From positions 10,895,558 to 10,959,557 of the forward strand of contig CM070576.1 in NCBI GenBank assembly GCA_036346355.1: a DNA stretch of 64,000 nt, in the 5' to 3' direction. Numbering within the stretch: position 1 is the stretch's first letter; the number at the start of each line of letters is the position of its first letter. Below, in pieces: positions 43,044-54,540 of this stretch. The notes beneath the pieces were generated by a model that worked only from the letters and a program-made list of their open reading frames with translations, had not been told where the DNA came from and made no database searches. The stretch is from Rhipidocladum racemiflorum. Lineage: Eukaryota > Streptophyta > Magnoliopsida > Poales > Poaceae. Both the position numbers and the translations under genes were made by a program.

Positions 43044-46000
43044 TGTAATATCCCGAGTATTTCTATACTCAAGCCACTGTACATTTGTACTCAAACGCTG
43101 TTCAATAATACACTGTGCTTGTGTATTTTCGTGTCTTGAGTGAACATACTTGCTTGGGATCAGAAAGAACCCTTCAACTTAAGTAATTTCGCTCATAAGT
43201 AAATTCGAATTAGGTTGGGCAAGTGCCTGTGACTCCTATTAACTTCCAAAATACTTTGGGACAATTAGTAATCAACCTCGAAGCGTTAGCCGTCAAGGCC
43301 CAAGTTCAAAAGTTCGGGATGTCCGGAGATCCGGATCCAACCCGGAATGTCCGACAAAGTCCGAGTGTCCGGATTGGGCTGGCCGAAGCGGTCCAACCCG
43401 GAGTGTCCGACCAATGTCCGAGTGTCCGGGTTAGTGTTACCGAAGACCCCAACCCGAGTCTCCGGGTTGAGTCCGAGAGTCCGGTATTGGCGTGGGTTTT
43501 GTATAAAAGTCCCATTTCGTGGCTCCCTTCCATTCTTTCTTCTTCTACTTTGGTTTCCCCACTTCCTTGGTGTTCTCTCCACCACCCCGAGCTCCTCTCT
43601 CCAGCGAGCCACCGTGTGACCCTCCCCTGACTCCTCCATCTCGGTGTGCTCCTCCCCAAGCCGTCATTCCCCATCCTCCACCCGGCGTTGCTCCTCCTCC
43701 ATCTTCCTTGGAGGTAAGCTTTTCTCTTAGGGTTTGATTCAGGGATTCTTGGGTTCTAGAGTCGCTCATGGTGGGATTAGGACTTAGGTTTGGATTTGGG
43801 AGGCTAGGGTTGAACTTGGATTCTAGGGTTTTGGGTGTAGTGGTTCTAGGGTTGAAAATGGGATTTGGATTAGTGAATGTGGTATGCTAGAGTGGTAGAT
43901 CGGGTAGTAGTAATGTCGATTTAAGAAGTTGTTGGTGTGAGTTAGAGGTTTGGCGGGTTAGCGACGTTTTCTCGTAGAATCGGCTAGTTCGGAACTCCTT
44001 CCGGTTCGCTAGGTGTACGAAAGTCGTAGATCGGGTCGCGGTGAAGTTGTAGGAAGTGGTAAGGTCTCCGTCTCCTCGTCGAGTTGGACCAAATGCCCTA
44101 GGACCGGAGTATCCGGGCATATGGTCCGGAGTGTCCGGATTGTCCGGAGTATCCGGACGAAACGGTCCGGAGTGTCCGGCCTATCCGGATCGTCTGGATG
44201 CAAACCCGGATCGTCCGGGTTAGGCCGTTTCTGTCCGGTCGTGTTGTGTTGTCCGAGTGCGTCGTTTCTTCAGGGTTTCTTGGTTGTACTTCATTCTTGT
44301 GTATTGCATGCACTTCATGGTGCATTTAAAACTTTCTTTTGCTAAGTTGTATTTCTTTCTGTCGTTTTGTTGCTTTGACCGATTAGAGGCTAGCGAGTCG
44401 GGCTTCGCCTCGAACAACCCGAGCATCATCCCGGACATCACCGAAGTGCAACAACAAGGCAAGCACCTCCTTTGACCATCTTGAAACCTATATTTCACGA
44501 TGTCTACTTTGATTTCTCAAACCATATGCATTGTTTATATTCAGTAAATTGCTAGTTTGTGGGAATGGTAGATATACCCTGATTTGGTGGTTTCCCTCAA
44601 TTTAATTCCCTGAGATCATTGATAACCTTAGTAGGGTTAGACAATTTAATAAAATGTCACTTGGGTATAAACGATTTAGTAATTGCATACGCTTAGACAC
44701 TGCAATAGAGGTGAGCAAAGTCAGTCCTTACCAAATGCTCAAAATTATGATAAATGTAATTGGTTTTGGAAAAGTTTTGGAAATGTGAATCGTAAAGGTA
44801 TATTGATAAAAATGTGAAGTGTCTAGTTGGTAATTAGACTTGGCGGGAGGTATAATATGTGCTAGTTAAACATGGTGGCGATTGGTTGGCGAGTTAAGTG
44901 GAGTTCCCCGCTTGAGTCACTAGGCAAAAATATAAGGACCGAACTTGTGACGGTTTTTGAATTGAACACCGTGCAACCACGCAATGCTGGGATGGGGCAG
45001 CCTATTCTAGTACTTGAAGTGTGAGGGGATAGCCATGCCTGTTGGTAGGCGAAGAGTGGACCTTTTCCTGTGTTGAGCGATCAAAGCGCGGTGTGTGTGT
45101 CCTCACGACCCGCCGTATGCGCCTTCGTGTGTGCGCTTGTACTTTTGCAGCGAGGAATCGCTCGATTCATGTTTGTTGATACAACGGTGTACGCCTTGCT
45201 ATGGGGTAATGCCGCGGCCAACAATTCGCCGTCGTCACGATGAGTATTCCGTGGCACCTGAGTGGTGGTTGGCCTCTTATCGCCATAGTAGTGGATTTGT
45301 CGTCACCGGTCGGGTGTGGCTATAACCTCAACGATGGGAAAGAATAGATCATTCTTGTATATCGGATACCTCGTGTATCGCGTGTACCCTGGATGACAGG
45401 ATGCAAGTCTGAGTTGTGTTTGGGTAAAGTGCGCAAACTCGCAGAGTATCAAATAATTCTAATCGATTAGCCGTGCTCACTGTTATGAGCAATCTTCTCT
45501 AATCATATCAAGTATAGAGATTTGGTTTGGTTTTGAAAATGAAAATCTATTTCGAGTCGGTATAAAGTATGTGGTGGAATGGTACTTGATGGAATTGTGG
45601 ATATGTGTATATGATTCTCGATGGGATTATGAGTATGTATGGAGGTCGATTCGTATCCCGATTCGACCATGGATGGTGGCAGGTGGAGCTCGATTATTAC
45701 GTATCTTGTAAATATGTTTTATTCAAAGCTAGCTGTCTTTCAAATTAAGTATTACTTTTCGATGAACTATTTTAAATCCAGCTTTACGCAATTAACCCGA
45801 TGTAGAAGCTTTATCCTGTTGAATCAGCCTGCATTTATTTATATTTCCATACACTAAAGTCTTGCGAGTACATACGTGTACTCACCGCTGTCGCTTAACC
45901 CTTTTTCCACAGAGGAAGGTAATGATGATGTCCCGGATGATGGCGAGCCCCTTTTCATGCGAGTGTTGCGGCCGTAGTCCCTCCCTCCGGTCGAGAGCAC

Positions 46001-46341
46001 AGTGGGGTGGTCAAGCCACCAAATGGTTGTCTTTCTTTTGTTTCGCTGCCGCTTTACTTCTTTTGGTTTCGTAATACTCTTGTTCAAGGTTTACACCGCT
46101 ATGTAAATTATCGTAGTTTATCCTTCCGTGCCTTGGTACTGTGTTGTTGGTACGCGATCTTTGGGCTACCGATCCAGGATCGATGCTCCAGATGCGTCTG
46201 AGCACCGGTCCGGTTAAGGGTTCGATCCCGTCGATCGAATTTTTAGGTTCGGATCTTCTGTCGAGGCTTCCTGTTGTTATACGGTGCTATACGCTACTGA
46301 AGAGCGGCGTCTGATGCGGTATAGGAAGAGGGGTCCCCACA
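43044..46341 (+). repeat. 3' LTR of family C (3,298 bp)
   Basis: It begins TGTAATATCCCGAG and ends GTCCCCACA. It is collinear with 34765-38071. TATA box at 43502-43509. Differences are clustered as small indels and multi-base changes at CG, CCGG and CAG/CTG sites, while A/T-rich parts are identical by eye. Confidence 0.93.
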
Positions 46342-46346
46342 TAACC

Positions 46347-48729
46347 CTGGATCTAATCCGCGCGTTGATTTTCAAACCAACGGTACCGAGATTGCGCCAC
46401 GTGTCGGGAAGATGGACCGCCGCGGTCAACGCCGCCCACGCTGCGTGTGGCAGACGCCGACGCGGGCCAGCGTGTCGAGGGGCCGCATGGCGATGGTCGA
46501 CCCGCCAGCGCCGACGCCACCCATGACGTCACAATGGGTCCCACCTGCCGCCGACTGCGGTGAGCCTCGCCGACGTCGGCCGATGACGTCACCCGAGAGG
46601 GCCCACATGTCGGGCCGACACGTAGAGTCGTGGACCGAGTCCACGGTAGACCCAAGCCGAGCGTGGACCAAGTCCATGGACCGGTGACGTCGGCAGGCCA
46701 ATCGAGGCTGCCACGTGTCCATGCTGACGCAATAATTAATTTCCGAAAAAGAAAATGATTTATTAATTCGAAATATTGATTCAAATTTAGATTCAAACTT
46801 CAAACGCTTATAACTTTTGCGTTTCAACTCCGATTTGAGCGATTCAAATTTCTAAATTTGTATAAAATTGAGATCTACCTAAATATGAATTTTATTTAAT
46901 TTTTGGACTAAAGTTTTTCTCTGTAAAATTATTTAATTGATTATTTAAACTTTAAATAATCATAACTTTTGCGTTTTAACTCCAAATTTGACGATTCCAG
47001 TTTCTAAAAAATCCAGAAAATTATGTTCTCTCTGTTTATGGATTTTATTTGGAGTTTTGGGATCTTTTTGCATAGTGTTCATTTGTGTATTTGCTATTTG
47101 CACGCTTTACGAGTAGACGTTGAAGTGCCGGAAGGATTCGAGGGAAAAGTGTTGACTCAGGATCCAACTCAAGACCAAGAGCAAGTACTTTTTGAAGGCA
47201 AGTTGTGCTTTGACCATATTGATCCCATTTCGAAATCTATTTTGATTTAAACTATTGCATGCTAGTTCAATTAGAAAGATACTTTGTTTAAACCTGGGGG
47301 TTAGATAAATACCAATTTGATATATGACACCTTGATTACTTAAGTATGTGCCATGACCCTTTGTCACCCTAGTTGTGGTTTACTAGTTGGACATTATTAA
47401 ATTGCCAACATGGGTTTAGAACGTTGTAGTATCTTTGCTTAGACACCTTACGTGCTCATGACATGATTTTGGATAATCAAATGCTAATATTGACTTAATG
47501 ATATATTGAACCTGTTTTGGAAAAGTATCATGTGATGTTGATGGCACGTGGTGCATGGTAATCAATCGGGTTTGATAAACAGATTTCGATCGGGGCATGT
47601 GGCAAGAGTAATCAGTGGGCCGGTTGTGGCATTGGGAGTGATGATTTGGTTTTTTCTGTAGTCTTGCCCTGGTCACTCTAAGGACTTAACCTTGCAAGCC
47701 TTTGAACTGGGTCATACTTGCAACCACATGGCTGGAATGGGACGGCCCTAGTTGACTAAGTCGCTAAGGACTCACTTGTGGAGCCTCGTGGTGTCGATTA
47801 CACCTTTTGTGTGATTGTACGGGGAGCCGTATCGTGGGTGTGGCCAGGTACCCATCTAACGGTGTGTTGGTCCCATACTTCGCCTTGGCTAAGGGAAGGG
47901 ATGGTGTAGAGCACGTCTGAGAGGACCACTGTGTTGTTTGAGGCTTCCGAAGGCTTTGTTACTGAACTTCGCCTTTGTGGTGTTTGACTGTATCTTGTGG
48001 GTAAAGTGCATAACCTCTGCAGAGTGTAGAATCTATTTGAATAGCCGAGTCCACTGTGATCGACAATGCTCGGGAATTACAGTCAAGGGGTAGACTTTAC
48101 GAAAATAACTTGGTTTTGAAAAGATGGGTTGGTTTAACAAGGAAGATGATGGAAATATGGTTTAGGATGGGAAAAATGTTTATTAAACTTCTTGAAAAGT
48201 TATTTATGCTTTACTTATTTCTCTTGCTTTGAATCTACTTATATTACTTGTCAAAAGTCACATCGCAAATATACCCTGAGCTATTCCTTTGTACTAAGCC
48301 ATGCATATAGTATATTAGCTTGCATTCAGGCATGACTTGCCGAGTACCAAGTACTCACCCTTGCCTCAACACAATATCGGTTGAAGAGGAGATTACGCCA
48401 GCTTTGGAGGAGGAACTCCAAGAAGACCCGCTCTACTTAGGGGATGCGAGCCCGATCGGTTGCCTGTGGTATACTGGATGGCGCCACGAAGTTTATTTGA
48501 TTTTCCGCTGCTGCTATTTCTCTTTTAATAAGTTTCGCCTTGCAAGGCATATATTTGTAACTTGGCCATAAGGTCGAGTAACCCTTTGATTATTTAAATA
48601 AAGTACTTTGATAGTATCGTATGGTATGATTGTGATATATACCGATGTTAAGACTGTGTGCACTAGCGCGTTCCTGGACTAGTGCTGAATACACAGAGGG
48701 TCCGGATTTGCAAATTCGGGGTCCCGACA
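46347..48729 (+). repeat. 3' LTR of family A copy 2, second part
   Basis: It resumes with CTGGATCTAATCCGCGC (after the TAACC duplication), matching 26191-28552 of the 5' LTR, and ends GGGGTCCCGACA. Contains the GC-rich TGACGTCA block (about 46520-46600) and the conserved terminal part. Confidence 0.93.
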
Positions 48730-48734
48730 GTGTA

Positions 48735-49015
48735 CTTGTAATCAAATATGTTCGGGTCATAAGTAATGGGGTGTACATATGTATTACAATTAATCATAAT
48801 TATAATTATGCTTGTTTTGTTTTTCGTCGGTCAAGTCATCACAATGGTCATCACGGACGGTTCATTAAAAACCGTCTGTGATATAGTGGTCATCACAGAT
48901 GGTTCATTAAAAACCGTCTGTGATATAGTGGTCATCACAGATGGTTCATTAAAAACCGTCTATGATATACTTATCTCAGACGGTTGAATTATAAACCGTC
49001 TGTGATACCCCCACC
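48735..49015. repeat. CACTA left subterminal region, continued
   Basis: Continues the CACTA sequence after the retrotransposon insertion. At 48840-49015 three near-identical units of TCACAGATGGTTCATTAAAA / ACCGTCTGTGATATAGTGG follow each other, then one TCTCAGACGGTTG...AACCGTCTGTGA. The near-identity suggests recent tandem duplication of one 52-53-bp unit. Confidence 0.85.
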
Positions 49016-50008
49016 CTAATATCAATACCCCCACCCTAGGCGGCAAACCATTTTTCATTGGCGGCAAAACCCTACTTCCGCTTGGCTTTCGCTCCGGACT
49101 CGACACCGACCGCCCGCTTCGCCGCCGTGTTGCCCCGACGCTCGCCCCGCCCGCTTCGACGCCCCAGATCGACCACCTCGTCCTCCTCCTCTCCTCCGAG
49201 CCGCCACCGTGCTGCCCCGACGCCCCCCGATCGACCACCTCGTCCTCCTCTCCTCCGAGCACGCCAGGCCGCCCGCCGCCCGTCTTGGGTAGGCCACCGC
49301 CGCCTCCTCCTCCTCCCACGATAATCTTATAACCTGTGGTTTAGGGTTAGAATAAATTGTTGTGGCTGTGGGGTTACATTCTCTGTGAGGATTCGGCATT
49401 GTGAGATAGGTTGTGACAGTATAGGAGAAAGCTGAGTTTAGTTTGCTATTGCATTCTTGTCAAATTCAATTACTTAATTTGCATAGTGGCTGGACTGTGT
49501 GAGGATTCGGCATTGTGAGTTGATAGGCTGAGAACAGGCAAATTGATTTTGGTCAGTTGAGAACTGAATTCAAGATTTTGGTTACTATCACAACAAGTCA
49601 ATGATATCTAAGGCTAACCTTTTGTTTAAGCAAGCCGATATCTGAGAGAAATAGTAATGATGTAATCTTGAGTTTTATATTTAAGTTTTCCATTTGATTA
49701 TGGCCAAACACATGATTTCTAGTGCTTTATATGCCACAATATGTTGTATGTTAAAATTGGAAGATGACCAATCATTTGTTGTATTGTTCATGCTGTTACA
49801 TACTTCATTTGAGTACCAATGTGTCCTCTTCATTGACGAAATTAACCTGATGAATATTTTGGTAATACCGCAATTACTTTCTCGTCCTCCTCCTCTCCTA
49901 TGATACTTAAAAAATGCTGATCTTACCTTTCTTTCCTCTTCTATGACCCACTTGTCCTAGCCATGCTGATCTCAACTTTCTTTTCTCCTCTATGACCTTC
50001 ACTGCAAG
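49016..50008 (+). other. CACTA 5' region upstream of the transposon gene
   Basis: 49040-49320 is GC-rich with a repeated CGACCACCTCGTCCTCCTC segment, resembling an untranslated first exon. A possible splice donor CTTGG|GTAGGC lies near 49290. 49320-50008 is A/T-rich and has no ORF above 70 codons. No Transposase_21-like coding sequence is seen. Confidence 0.5.
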
Positions 50009-52970
50009 ATGTCGACGTCTCCGCATTCTTCATCGCCGAATGGATCGGATGAGGCGCCCAACATAGAAAAAAAGAGGCGCGCTCCAAGAGGGCTTAGTAA
50101 AAGGCCGCAGAGCCGAGATACAATTACTAGGGTCGATCCACATGATGGGTCCCCTACCGCACCTGCTAAAGCCGCGCAAGCATTCCGTACATTGTACGGG
50201 ATCGTTGGGCGTGAAAGGGCCCCCATCACATATCCGTTGTGGAAGACACTGACTGATGAGGAGCGCGACAGCCTGGTGACAGAAATTTTCGAGTCGTTCG
50301 AGCTCCCACAGGACTCCATGAACGCACTGCGATGGTACGCGCTTCTAGTGGCTGGAAAGGCGTGGAAGAACTTCAAGAGCTGCCTCGTCACTCATTACGT
50401 GAATAAGGAAATGACTCCATTCCACAAGTATGGGTTCATCAGCGAAGACGTGTGGGAACAATTTGTTGAAATGATGAAGACCGAAGAGTTCGTGAGCATA
50501 AGTTCGGCGCACAAGGTTATCCAGTCAAAAAACACCCACCCCCATAGACTCGGCTCCACTAGGTACGCGGGCAAGGTGAAGCAATGGACAAGGGAGGACA
50601 ATGAGGCAATACAGAAGGAGGTCGCACCATCGTTTGCCTCTATATTGGACCCGCGCGCTCGAAACTGGGTAAGAGCGAGGTCACGTCCCACGACTTCGGG
50701 CGAGATGTCATTTGCCAACGCCGGTGACGAGGAAGTGTCACAACGTTTAATGTCACTGAGCACGGAATCTTCCCAGGGCTCTTTCACTCCAGACAGAGAG
50801 AACGATATACTCTCTGCGGCCTTGGGAAACAAGGAGCACTCGGGTCGGACCCGAGGCCTAGGTGTTTTTGTTCCCTGGAAAATGTGATTCCCACAGGACT
50901 CCGAGTCATACCGGAGTAGGAACAGAAGCAAAGCCGAGCGTGAGGCACGGCTAGTAGCCATGATTGAGGAAAGGGTAAATGAAAAGTTTGAGGAAAGGAT
51001 GAAAGTGCAATTAGAGATTCAGCTAAAATGCTTTGAGGAAAAGATGACACAAATGAACGCTGCGGACAGGCATGAACAGAACGTGCAAGGCGGAGAAGCA
51101 CATGAACAAGTCAGCCCAACTAACCATCCGAGCATCTGCGCGTCTGTTCCTCAAACGGATGTGGACGAAGTCAGATTTCCTCCCAACGACACCAAGGTAA
51201 TATACATGTTATTTCTACAGTGCTTCTTAAATGGACCTGTTTTGTGTGTAGGCTAAGTAATTGTGTATCATTATGTAGGAGGCCATGCTGTGCAATCTCA
51301 ATCTCGAAGTGAGGCTTGGGGATGCCTCTATTCCTTTGCAGGCTGCTTGGGGCGCGCGTATCCATCCGTTGAAGGGGCACTTGTGCACGGTCGTTCCTTA
51401 ACTTTGGTTCATGTCGACGGTGTACATGAAATTTGCAAGGGCATCACGTTGGAGATGCCTCCAAACGATGAGATCGTGACAATAGGGGATGCCGTCCACA
51501 CATTCATCCAATGGCCAAAGAAGTCCATCTCCTTCGATGCCCGCTAAGCAACACCAACGATAGAAGCAATACCGAAACCACATGGTGCACCGGATCATAT
51601 GCTAGCACCAGCAGAACCCACCAATTTGCCTATGGTGTCCTATGAGCCACAACCGCTCGCATCGTCTCCCATGAAGACAACATCTAGTAGACGACGAGGC
51701 AGCGATAAGGGCAAATCGAAAAAGAAGACCAACTCAGGCTTATTGCAAATTCTGTACGCCCCGTTGCTGCAGCAATTTGAGCTGGGAAAGCCGTTCGTAC
51801 TTAAAGAGAACCCAATGATGCTTTAATTAGCCTGCGTTAGATTGCAAGATTGGTGCCTGTTACAGACGACCAAGCCGCTGCCAGAACGGGAAACGAGTAT
51901 CACGGTTCGCTTCAAGAAGCAGCATTTCTTACACGAGAATTCAGGTGGCTGCTTCGTGGTTGGCTTCAATGACTTGTTTGATCTGTACAACCTCAACGCC
52001 CTCGACGCTTCACTCATCAGATGCTGGACATTGTAAGTGTGCACAATCACGATATAGATTCGTCTCATGCCGATAAATGGCATATATATGTATATGTATA
52101 TGATCCTTGATTTTGTATATGTATGTAGATACATGATGATGGAGGCAAAAGCAAGGAATGAACTGGTGGGTTTCTTCGATCCACACATGGTGTCGAAGCA
52201 AACCATGGACCAAGATGTGCAATTCGTCCATGTGTACGTGGAAAAAGTATTGCTGGCTCATTGGGACAAAAGCTACTTAATTTTACCCTACAACCTGGGG
52301 TAAGTGCTTCATCCAGATGCTATACATGTTAATTTTTACTATATAACGCAGCTTTAAGTTACGTTCAATGACCATGGCAACATACCTGTGCAGGTTTCAC
52401 TAGGTTATACTTGTAATTATACCAAGACAGAACAAGGTAATTTACCTTGATTCCAAAAAGGGCGGCACCCACGACTTTGTGCCATTAAAAATTTACTCGA
52501 CACGTCATTCCATATCTACAAAGCTCGCGGAGGGCCATGCAAGCCGGACACAGCGAGGCTGAGGCATATTCATAACTTCCCGGTATCCGCTAGTACGCAA
52601 TAATTAATCCTTCACGCAGTCCATAATGGAACCTTCGAACTAATTAATCTATTTATATTTTGGCAGTGCCACCAGCAGCCAATAGGCACTAACCTGTGTG
52701 GGTTCTACGTTTGCCACAACATGCAACTCCTCGTTGGTACAAAGAAGACCAATGACTTAGAGGTTTGTCAATCTTGAACCATGTGTTTCCACTTATTTAT
52801 TTTTTGTACACGCAAAGACTTTACTCTTCCCATTGGTAGAGGTGGCAATGTGCTGAACTTGCATTGGAATAGGCTAACCTGCGAAGTATTCGAGGACAAC
52901 TCTGTGCCTTTTTGAATCGTGATGTCCTTAATCCAACCGGTGAATTCCATGCAAACCAAGCTTGATGAGT
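50009..52970 (+). pseudogene. CACTA protein: Transposase_24/TNPA-like region joined to Ulp1-type cysteine protease domain (broken)
   Basis: ATG at 50009 (MSTSPHSSSP). Frame open to 50884, then TGA (VPWKM-stop-FPQDSESYRS), and open again in the same frame to the likely splice donor ACCAAG|GTAATA at about 51196, with a Glu/Lys-rich coiled coil (MIEERVNEKFEERMK). Exon 2 from about 51279 has a frameshift, then ...VHTFIQWPKKSISFDAR, stop TAA at 51545, a Lys-rich linker, a stop near 51824, then FKKQHFLHENSGGCFVVGFNDLFDLY to GTAAGT at 52035. Later exons carry the Ulp1/C48 features: FH-stop-VILVI near 52395 (His, with Trp changed to TAG), YLDSKKGG near 52440 (Asp), and CHQQPIGTNLCGFYVC near 52672-52720 (Gln, Cys). 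Such TNPA-Ulp1 genes are known in grass CACTA elements; the role of the protease there is not established. Confidence 0.75.
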
Positions 52971-53249
52971 TGTAAACTTGCAAGACTGTAGTTCTGAATT
53001 CAATTTGCAAGACTTACATTTGTGTTTATTTCTGAAATTGATGCGGTGTACATTGTAATGTGGGATCAAAGTTGATTTCTAAAATGGATGCGTTGTATGT
53101 TGTATTGCGTGCCCTGATCGAGTTCATTTCTGAAATGTATGTCATAATATTTATATTGGTCATGCTGCACTTCAGTTTGTTTCAGAGGGCATGGCTAGCA
53201 TTTCCTGAGGCTAGCCAATTAACTGAAATTGTACAAAATCTAAAATTAA
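52971..53249 (+). other. CACTA 3' region downstream of gene
   Basis: A/T-rich, no supported ORF; likely 3' untranslated sequence. GATGCGGTGTACATTGTAATG and GATGCGTTGTATGTTGTATTG (about 53040 and 53087) look like a short duplicated segment. Confidence 0.4.
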
Positions 53250-53760
53250 CATCACAGATGGTTCTGAATAGAACAGTCTGTGATAAACCATTTATCACAG
53301 ACGGTTATTATTATCAACGGTCTGTCATATGGATCATCACAGACGGTTCAAAAGAGAACAGTCTGTGATATATCATCTTAACAGACGGTTTACAAACGAA
53401 CCGTCTGTAATATATGAATCATCACAGACGGTTATAACAACAAACCATCGGTGATATATCCAACATCAAAGACGGTTTTTTAAACAAACCGTCGGTGATA
53501 TATCCAACATCACAGACGGTTTTTGTAACGAACCGTCTGTGATATATCCAACATCACAGACGGTTTTTTTAAACAAACTGTCTGTGATATACGAATCATT
53601 ACAGACGGTTTTTGTATTTTAAACCTTCTGTGATGAGATTGTTCACAGACGGTTGGAAAACCATCTGTGATGACTAGAGAGTCATCGCTGACAGTCTGAT
53701 ACAGATGGTCGTAAAATCGTCCGTCATGTGGCTTGCGAACCGTCTGTGATGACCAGTTCT
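53250..53760. repeat. Right subterminal hairpin array of CACTA element
   Basis: About ten units of TCACAGACGGTT, 6-12 spacer bases, AACCGTCTGTGATAT, joined by linkers such as ATCCAACA or GAATCA. Each unit can fold as a hairpin on its own. Ends in CGTCTGTGATGACCAGTTCT and the terminal CTAGTAGTG. Confidence 0.9.
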
Positions 53761-53769
53761 CTAGTAGTG

Positions 53770-54395
53770 ATAGTGTGTTGTGTTGGAAACACTTGAGATT
53801 TAATTTGTAACTCTTTTTTGGCTAGAGTTGGAGTTATTTGAAAAAAATGTGTGCGGTGTTTGCAAGTGCTTCAAAAGGTGAATTTTATGAATGTTTTATA
53901 AGTGATTTTGTTAGTGAAGTGTTCCCTTTTGGAAATGAGTTTCACTTTCTCTTTGAGAAAATTTGTGGTGGTTGTGTGTGCGGATGTTTGACTTTGGAGT
54001 CGATGTTCTTTTCCAAAATGTTGATTTTGGTTAAAATGCGAGGTTTTGCAAGTTTAGCTTTCAATTAATGGTGGGTTCTGATATGACGTGGTGTTTTCCT
54101 GTTAACGGTGTTGTCGTCATTGTTTATATGAATTATCGCAATCATCGATATTATTTGTGTTTTAATCATGTGATACTGAGGAAGAAGTCTTTTAGTGAAT
54201 GACTATTTGGTATTGTTATTACATGATGAATGAATGGTGAAAAGGAAACATGACATCGTTTATGTATAATTAATCATAAAAGAGTCGATGAGCAAGGTCG
54301 GTGAGAAAGTCATATATGGATATATGACTAATCCAGAGTGCTCTTGAAAAGTTTGCATTCATGTCATGAATCGAGATGTCCATTTCTTTCTAGTA
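53770..54395 (+). other. Family-B sequence right of the CACTA element
   Basis: Starts with the right ATA duplication and should be continuous with 24721. The end (54280-54395) contains AAGGTCGGTGAGAAAGTCAT...GACTAATCCAGAGTG, similar to 9605-9650 in the family-B LTR. No supported ORF. Confidence 0.5.
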
Positions 54396-54540
54396 TTGTA
54401 ACACCCCGGCATCTAGTATGCCATGAATGTTACCAAACATAGACTAAACAACATCTAAATACCACAAATAAAGATAAATTACAGCAAAAGTGCAAATGCT
54501 AAAACCGAAAATTTCGGCAGCATCTCCTTTGTTTTTCCAT
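54396..54540 (-). repeat. Inverted family-B LTR end, fragment
   Basis: TGTAACACCCCGGCATCTAG through GCAGCATCTCCTTTG is the reverse complement of the family-B LTR end near 10270-10404 (about 80 percent by eye). It stops at TTTTTCCATG, after which sequence is unrelated. Confidence 0.65.

Larger units (their letters stand above)
34765..46341 (+). mobile_element. Ty3/gypsy chromovirus, family C, full length, nested in family A 3' LTR
   Basis: It starts TGTAATATCCCGAG at 34765 and ends GGGGTCCCCACA at 46341, flanked by TAACC on both sides (34760-34764 and 46342-46346). It has long LTRs (about 3.3 kb each), a Met-tRNA primer site, gag, pol with chromodomain and a purine tract. It has no leader ORF like that of family A. 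It is the youngest gypsy insertion by position. Confidence 0.95.
25069..48729 (+). mobile_element. Ty3/gypsy chromovirus, family A copy 2, full length with nested insertion
   Basis: It starts TGTAACACCCC at 25069 and ends GGGGTCCCGACA at 48729, with GTGTA on both sides (25064-25068 and 48730-48734). It sits in the subterminal repeats of the CACTA element. Without the nested family-C element it is about 12.1 kb: 5' LTR, primer site, leader ORF, gag, pol with chromodomain, purine tract, 3' LTR. All coding parts are frameshifted and a block around the gag/protease junction is missing. Confidence 0.95.
24722..53769 (+). mobile_element. CACTA (En/Spm) DNA transposon, about 5.4 kb, split by nested retrotransposons
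   Basis: The left end reads CACTACTACAGAAGGGCTC; the right end, inverted, reads CACTACTAGAGAACTGG. ATA flanks both sides (24719-24721 and 53770-53772), the 3-bp duplication expected of this superfamily. Both ends carry arrays of inverted repeats built from TCACAGACGGTT and AACCGTCTGTGA. Removing the insertion 25069-48734 leaves about 5,380 bp. Inside is one broken gene (50009-52970) of the TNPA/Transposase_24 plus Ulp1-protease type. No TNPD-type (Transposase_21) gene is visible, so it is non-autonomous as it stands. Confidence 0.92.

Noticed and set aside
49058..49324. Possible captured host gene exon in the CACTA 5' region
   Set aside because: The GC-rich stretch is repeat-like and open on both strands; no protein similarity is evident by eye. 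A search would be needed to claim capture.
53250..53760. CRISPR-like array of repeats and spacers
   Set aside because: The units are inverted-repeat hairpins of a CACTA subterminus with variable spacing, inside a plant transposon.
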